A stretch of 7,204 nt of DNA from Candidatus Brocadiaceae bacterium. Its GTDB lineage: Bacteria; Planctomycetota; Brocadiia; SM23-32. The DNA lies in assembly GCA_003567495.1 (NCBI GenBank), contig PWZK01000348.1, positions 1 through 7,204 on the forward strand, written 5' to 3'. This document shows, one piece after another, positions 5,883 to 7,204 of this stretch (positions are counted from its first letter, which is position 1; each line of letters begins with the position of its first letter). The position numbers were made by a program, and so were the translations under genes. Below the pieces are notes generated by a model, which saw only the letters and a program-made list of their open reading frames with translations, was not told where the DNA came from and searched no databases.

Positions 5883-6695
5883 CTATCCGCCATCAAGAAG
5901 CTGTTGCGCGTTCTCAGACAGCACCTGCCCCAACAATTTCGGATCATCGCCAAGCACGCGCCGCAGCGCGGCAATGCTGGGTCGCTGATCCGTCCACGGA
6001 CTGTCGCTTCCAAACAATATCCTGTCGGGTGAGTGCCGGCGGAAAAACTCCGACATCAGCGCATCAAGGGCCTTGCCCACGCTGAAAGACGTTTCAAAAT
6101 AGACGTCCGTTCCGGCCAGCTGGTCAAGCGCCGATTCCCATTGGCGCCAGCCCCCCATATGCGTGGCGATAAGTCTGATGCTCGGAAAGGTCTCATGCAC
6201 CGATCTGATTTTGCGCGGGTGCGCGCGATTGTCGTCGCCTTCAAATGCAAAATCAAGTCCGCAGTGTATAACAAGGATCAGATCCGCATCCTCGACGGCT
6301 GCATATATGGCTTGCGCTCGGTCGTCCATGACGTCAAAACCCTGATGCTGCGGGTGCAGTTTGACGCCGGCAATCCCGCAGTCCTTGATCTGCCGCACCC
6401 GCCCCTCTATATCATCGTCCATCGGGTGGACGGAAGCAAAAGGAATGATCCGCTCCGAAGCAATGGAGCGCGACCACTTCAGGATGGGCCCGAACTGTTT
6501 CGGGGCGGTTGCTATGGAGCAGACCACGCTCCGTGCTATTACGGCCGCGTCCATCGACCCGAGCAGCCCGGCCACCGTTCCGTCATGACGCGCCCGGGGG
6601 CGGGCGATAACCGACCGGTTTATAAGGGACGCCAGCGCACGGGAGGCCAGTGCGTCCGGGAATGCATGGGTGTGAAAGTCTGTGATGTTTATCAT
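5883..6695 (-). CDS. Amidohydrolase family 2 metal-dependent hydrolase
   Basis: This is a TIM-barrel metal-dependent hydrolase or decarboxylase of the amidohydrolase-2 (ACMSD-like, COG2159) family, 270 residues and probably cytoplasmic, since no signal peptide is seen. The metal-site pattern is complete: H8-T-H10 near the N-terminus, K112 in GVKLHPQHQGF, H144 in VIHCG, H179 in ATHMGG and D231 in LFGSDSPW. The substrate cannot be read from the sequence; relatives hydrolyse lactones or amides or decarboxylate aromatic acids. The ATG at 6693-6695 is preceded on the minus strand by AGGA (6701-6704) with a 5-base spacing. The gene is convergent with hisJ and has no same-strand neighbour except a transposase remnant, so it appears to be transcribed alone. 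I found no convincing promoter boxes upstream. Confidence 0.85.
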   Translation of the reverse strand: MINITDFHTHAFPDALASRALASLINRSVIARPRARHDGTVAGLLGSMDAAVIARSVVCSIATAPKQFGPILKWSRSIASERIIPFASVHPMDDDIEGRVRQIKDCGIAGVKLHPQHQGFDVMDDRAQAIYAAVEDADLILVIHCGLDFAFEGDDNRAHPRKIRSVHETFPSIRLIATHMGGWRQWESALDQLAGTDVYFETSFSVGKALDALMSEFFRRHSPDRILFGSDSPWTDQRPSIAALRRVLGDDPKLLGQVLSENAQQLLDGG

Positions 6696-6788
6696 GGTAA
6701 TCCTAACATGCGCATTTGGTTTTCCGTGGAGTTTTGCTTATTATTTGTAAATCCTCAGTGAACCCCGTATACCCCCCGAATTATCCTC

Positions 6789-6804
6789 ACGCAAAGACGC
6801 AAAG
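6789..6804. repeat. Tandem repeat ACGCAAAG x2
   Basis: Two perfect adjacent copies of the 8-mer ACGCAAAG (6789-6796 and 6797-6804) are followed by an A-rich tail. Read on the other strand this is CTTTGCGT twice. I recall similar repeats as common dispersed spacer elements in several environmental bacterial lineages, including PVC genomes. It lies about 95 bases upstream of the amidohydrolase start. Confidence 0.5.
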
Positions 6805-6866
6805 AAAATAGGCAGAAAAGGGTTCAGGAGTTAGATTTCCTGCCGTGGTCCCCGGGTTCTCATGCC

Positions 6867-6907
6867 GCCTGCCGGGCCCCGGGGCGCCGAACCGCGGCCG
6901 GGCAGGC
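6867..6907. repeat. GC-rich 41-base hairpin
   Basis: GCCTGCC (6867-6873) pairs with GGCAGGC (6901-6907). After one G/G mismatch GGCC (6875-6878) pairs with GGCC (6896-6899), and after one C/C mismatch CGG (6880-6882) pairs with CCG (6892-6894). That gives 14 bp with two single mismatches and a 9-base loop. It is almost pure GC and has no T tract on either side. It lies just beyond the truncated transposase segment and may be a REP-like repeat or part of the event that broke the element. Confidence 0.5.
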
Positions 6908-6926
6908 CGTCGAGTCGCCGTCGGCT

Positions 6927-7204
6927 TTATCCTCCGAAAACAGTGGAACTTCCCACAGAAAGTCCGTATTCTTCCATACTTTTTACTTGCCTCTCGATCG
7001 GCATGTGGTTTTTGAATTTGCTTGCTAAAACATCTACCCAGAAACTGCGATGAAATTTGCCCTTTGGGATGAGTTTTTCAGGCTTTCAATTTCTTTGTCT
7101 TTTTTCTCGAATTCCCTGCGGGCGAACTCAAATATCTCGGTCAGTTTTTCATTGTCCCTGCGAAGCCCGGCGTTTTCTTCGCGCAACAGGGCATTTTCCC
7201 GACG
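6927..7204 (-). pseudogene. IS66-family transposase remnant, frameshifted and truncated
   Basis: Two overlapping minus-strand frames carry pieces that look like one transposase. From the window edge to a TAG at 7034-7036, 56 codons encode a Glu/Lys/Arg-rich likely coiled coil (ALLREENAGL, then EKKDKEIESLK), as at IS66 TnpC N-termini. In another frame, ending at a TAA at 6927-6929, the segment IPKGKFHRSFWVDVL, then KFKNHMPIERQ, then MEEYGLSVGSSTVFGG resembles the IS66 region usually seen as a (D/N)HLP-x-x-RQ motif followed by a Gly-x-x-(V/L)-S segment. The zinc-binding and early catalytic regions that should lie between them are missing, and nothing IS66-like follows the TAA. So it is both internally deleted with a frameshift (near 7075-7085) and 3' truncated. 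The true 5' end is outside the window. Family assignment is from motif memory and is moderate. Confidence 0.5.

Larger units (their letters stand above)
6696..6926. other. Spacer upstream of the amidohydrolase gene
   Basis: Beyond the amidohydrolase ribosome binding site no gene is supported here. The left part (6705-6760) is AT-rich and is where the minus-strand promoter should lie, but no good -35/-10 pair is visible. The stretch then holds the tandem 8-mer (6789-6804) and the GC-rich hairpin (6867-6907), and meets the broken transposase end at about 6927. The sharp rise in GC from about 6850 to 6925 contrasts with both flanks. Confidence 0.5.

Noticed and set aside
6033..6761. A 242-codon plus-strand open frame opposite the amidohydrolase gene
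   Set aside because: The minus-strand protein has a full set of metal ligands, so the plus-strand frame is a shadow.
1..7204. CRISPR array, tRNA, rRNA or phage genes
   Set aside because: No regularly spaced repeats of CRISPR size, no tRNA or rRNA signature, and no phage structural or integrase gene was seen.

Overview
The window looks like chromosomal DNA of a strictly anaerobic or fermentative bacterium. The main evidence is a complete four-subunit, oxygen-sensitive pyruvate:ferredoxin oxidoreductase operon (gamma-delta-alpha-beta order, as in Thermotoga and many anaerobes). The non-coding parts carry short-unit repeats: a GCAGGCT-tcc-AGCCTGC hairpin, 9-mer units ending in GTCCAT, and tandem ACGCAAAG. 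I associate repeats of this style with PVC-group genomes (Lentisphaerota, Kiritimatiellota, Planctomycetota). That lineage guess is weak and rests on memory of repeat style, not on a marker gene.

Layout. Positions 1-455 are a non-coding leader region with two possible intrinsic terminators, a potentially structured stretch (195-273) and small repeats. A sigma70-type promoter (456-484) then precedes porC (541-1119), porD (1116-1445), porA (1556-2731), porB (2807-3760) and cysE (3773-4717), all on the plus strand. An 88-base gap leads to a PHP-type histidinol-phosphatase gene (4806-5648, plus strand, TTG start). Convergent to it on the minus strand is a TIM-barrel amidohydrolase-2 gene (5883-6695). 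The right end (6696-7204) holds a tandem 8-mer repeat, a GC-rich hairpin and a degenerate IS66-type transposase fragment on the minus strand whose 5' part runs off the window.

How the genes fit together. PorABCD converts pyruvate and CoA to acetyl-CoA, CO2 and reduced ferredoxin. CysE, only 12 bases downstream, uses acetyl-CoA to activate serine for cysteine synthesis, so the operon joins an acetyl-CoA source to an acetyl-CoA consumer and to the sulfur supply needed for the enzyme's own Fe-S clusters (inference). The histidinol phosphatase and the amidohydrolase have no obvious link to this operon.

The least ordinary feature is the convergent intergenic region. Positions 5721-5862 form a 142-base imperfect palindrome whose ends are both TGTGGT-N3-ACCACA dyads and whose core looks like an intrinsic terminator. 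It may be a MITE-like element, a long transcript-end hairpin, or a pair of regulator sites. No wholly new multi-gene system is evident; the genes are recognisable metabolic families.
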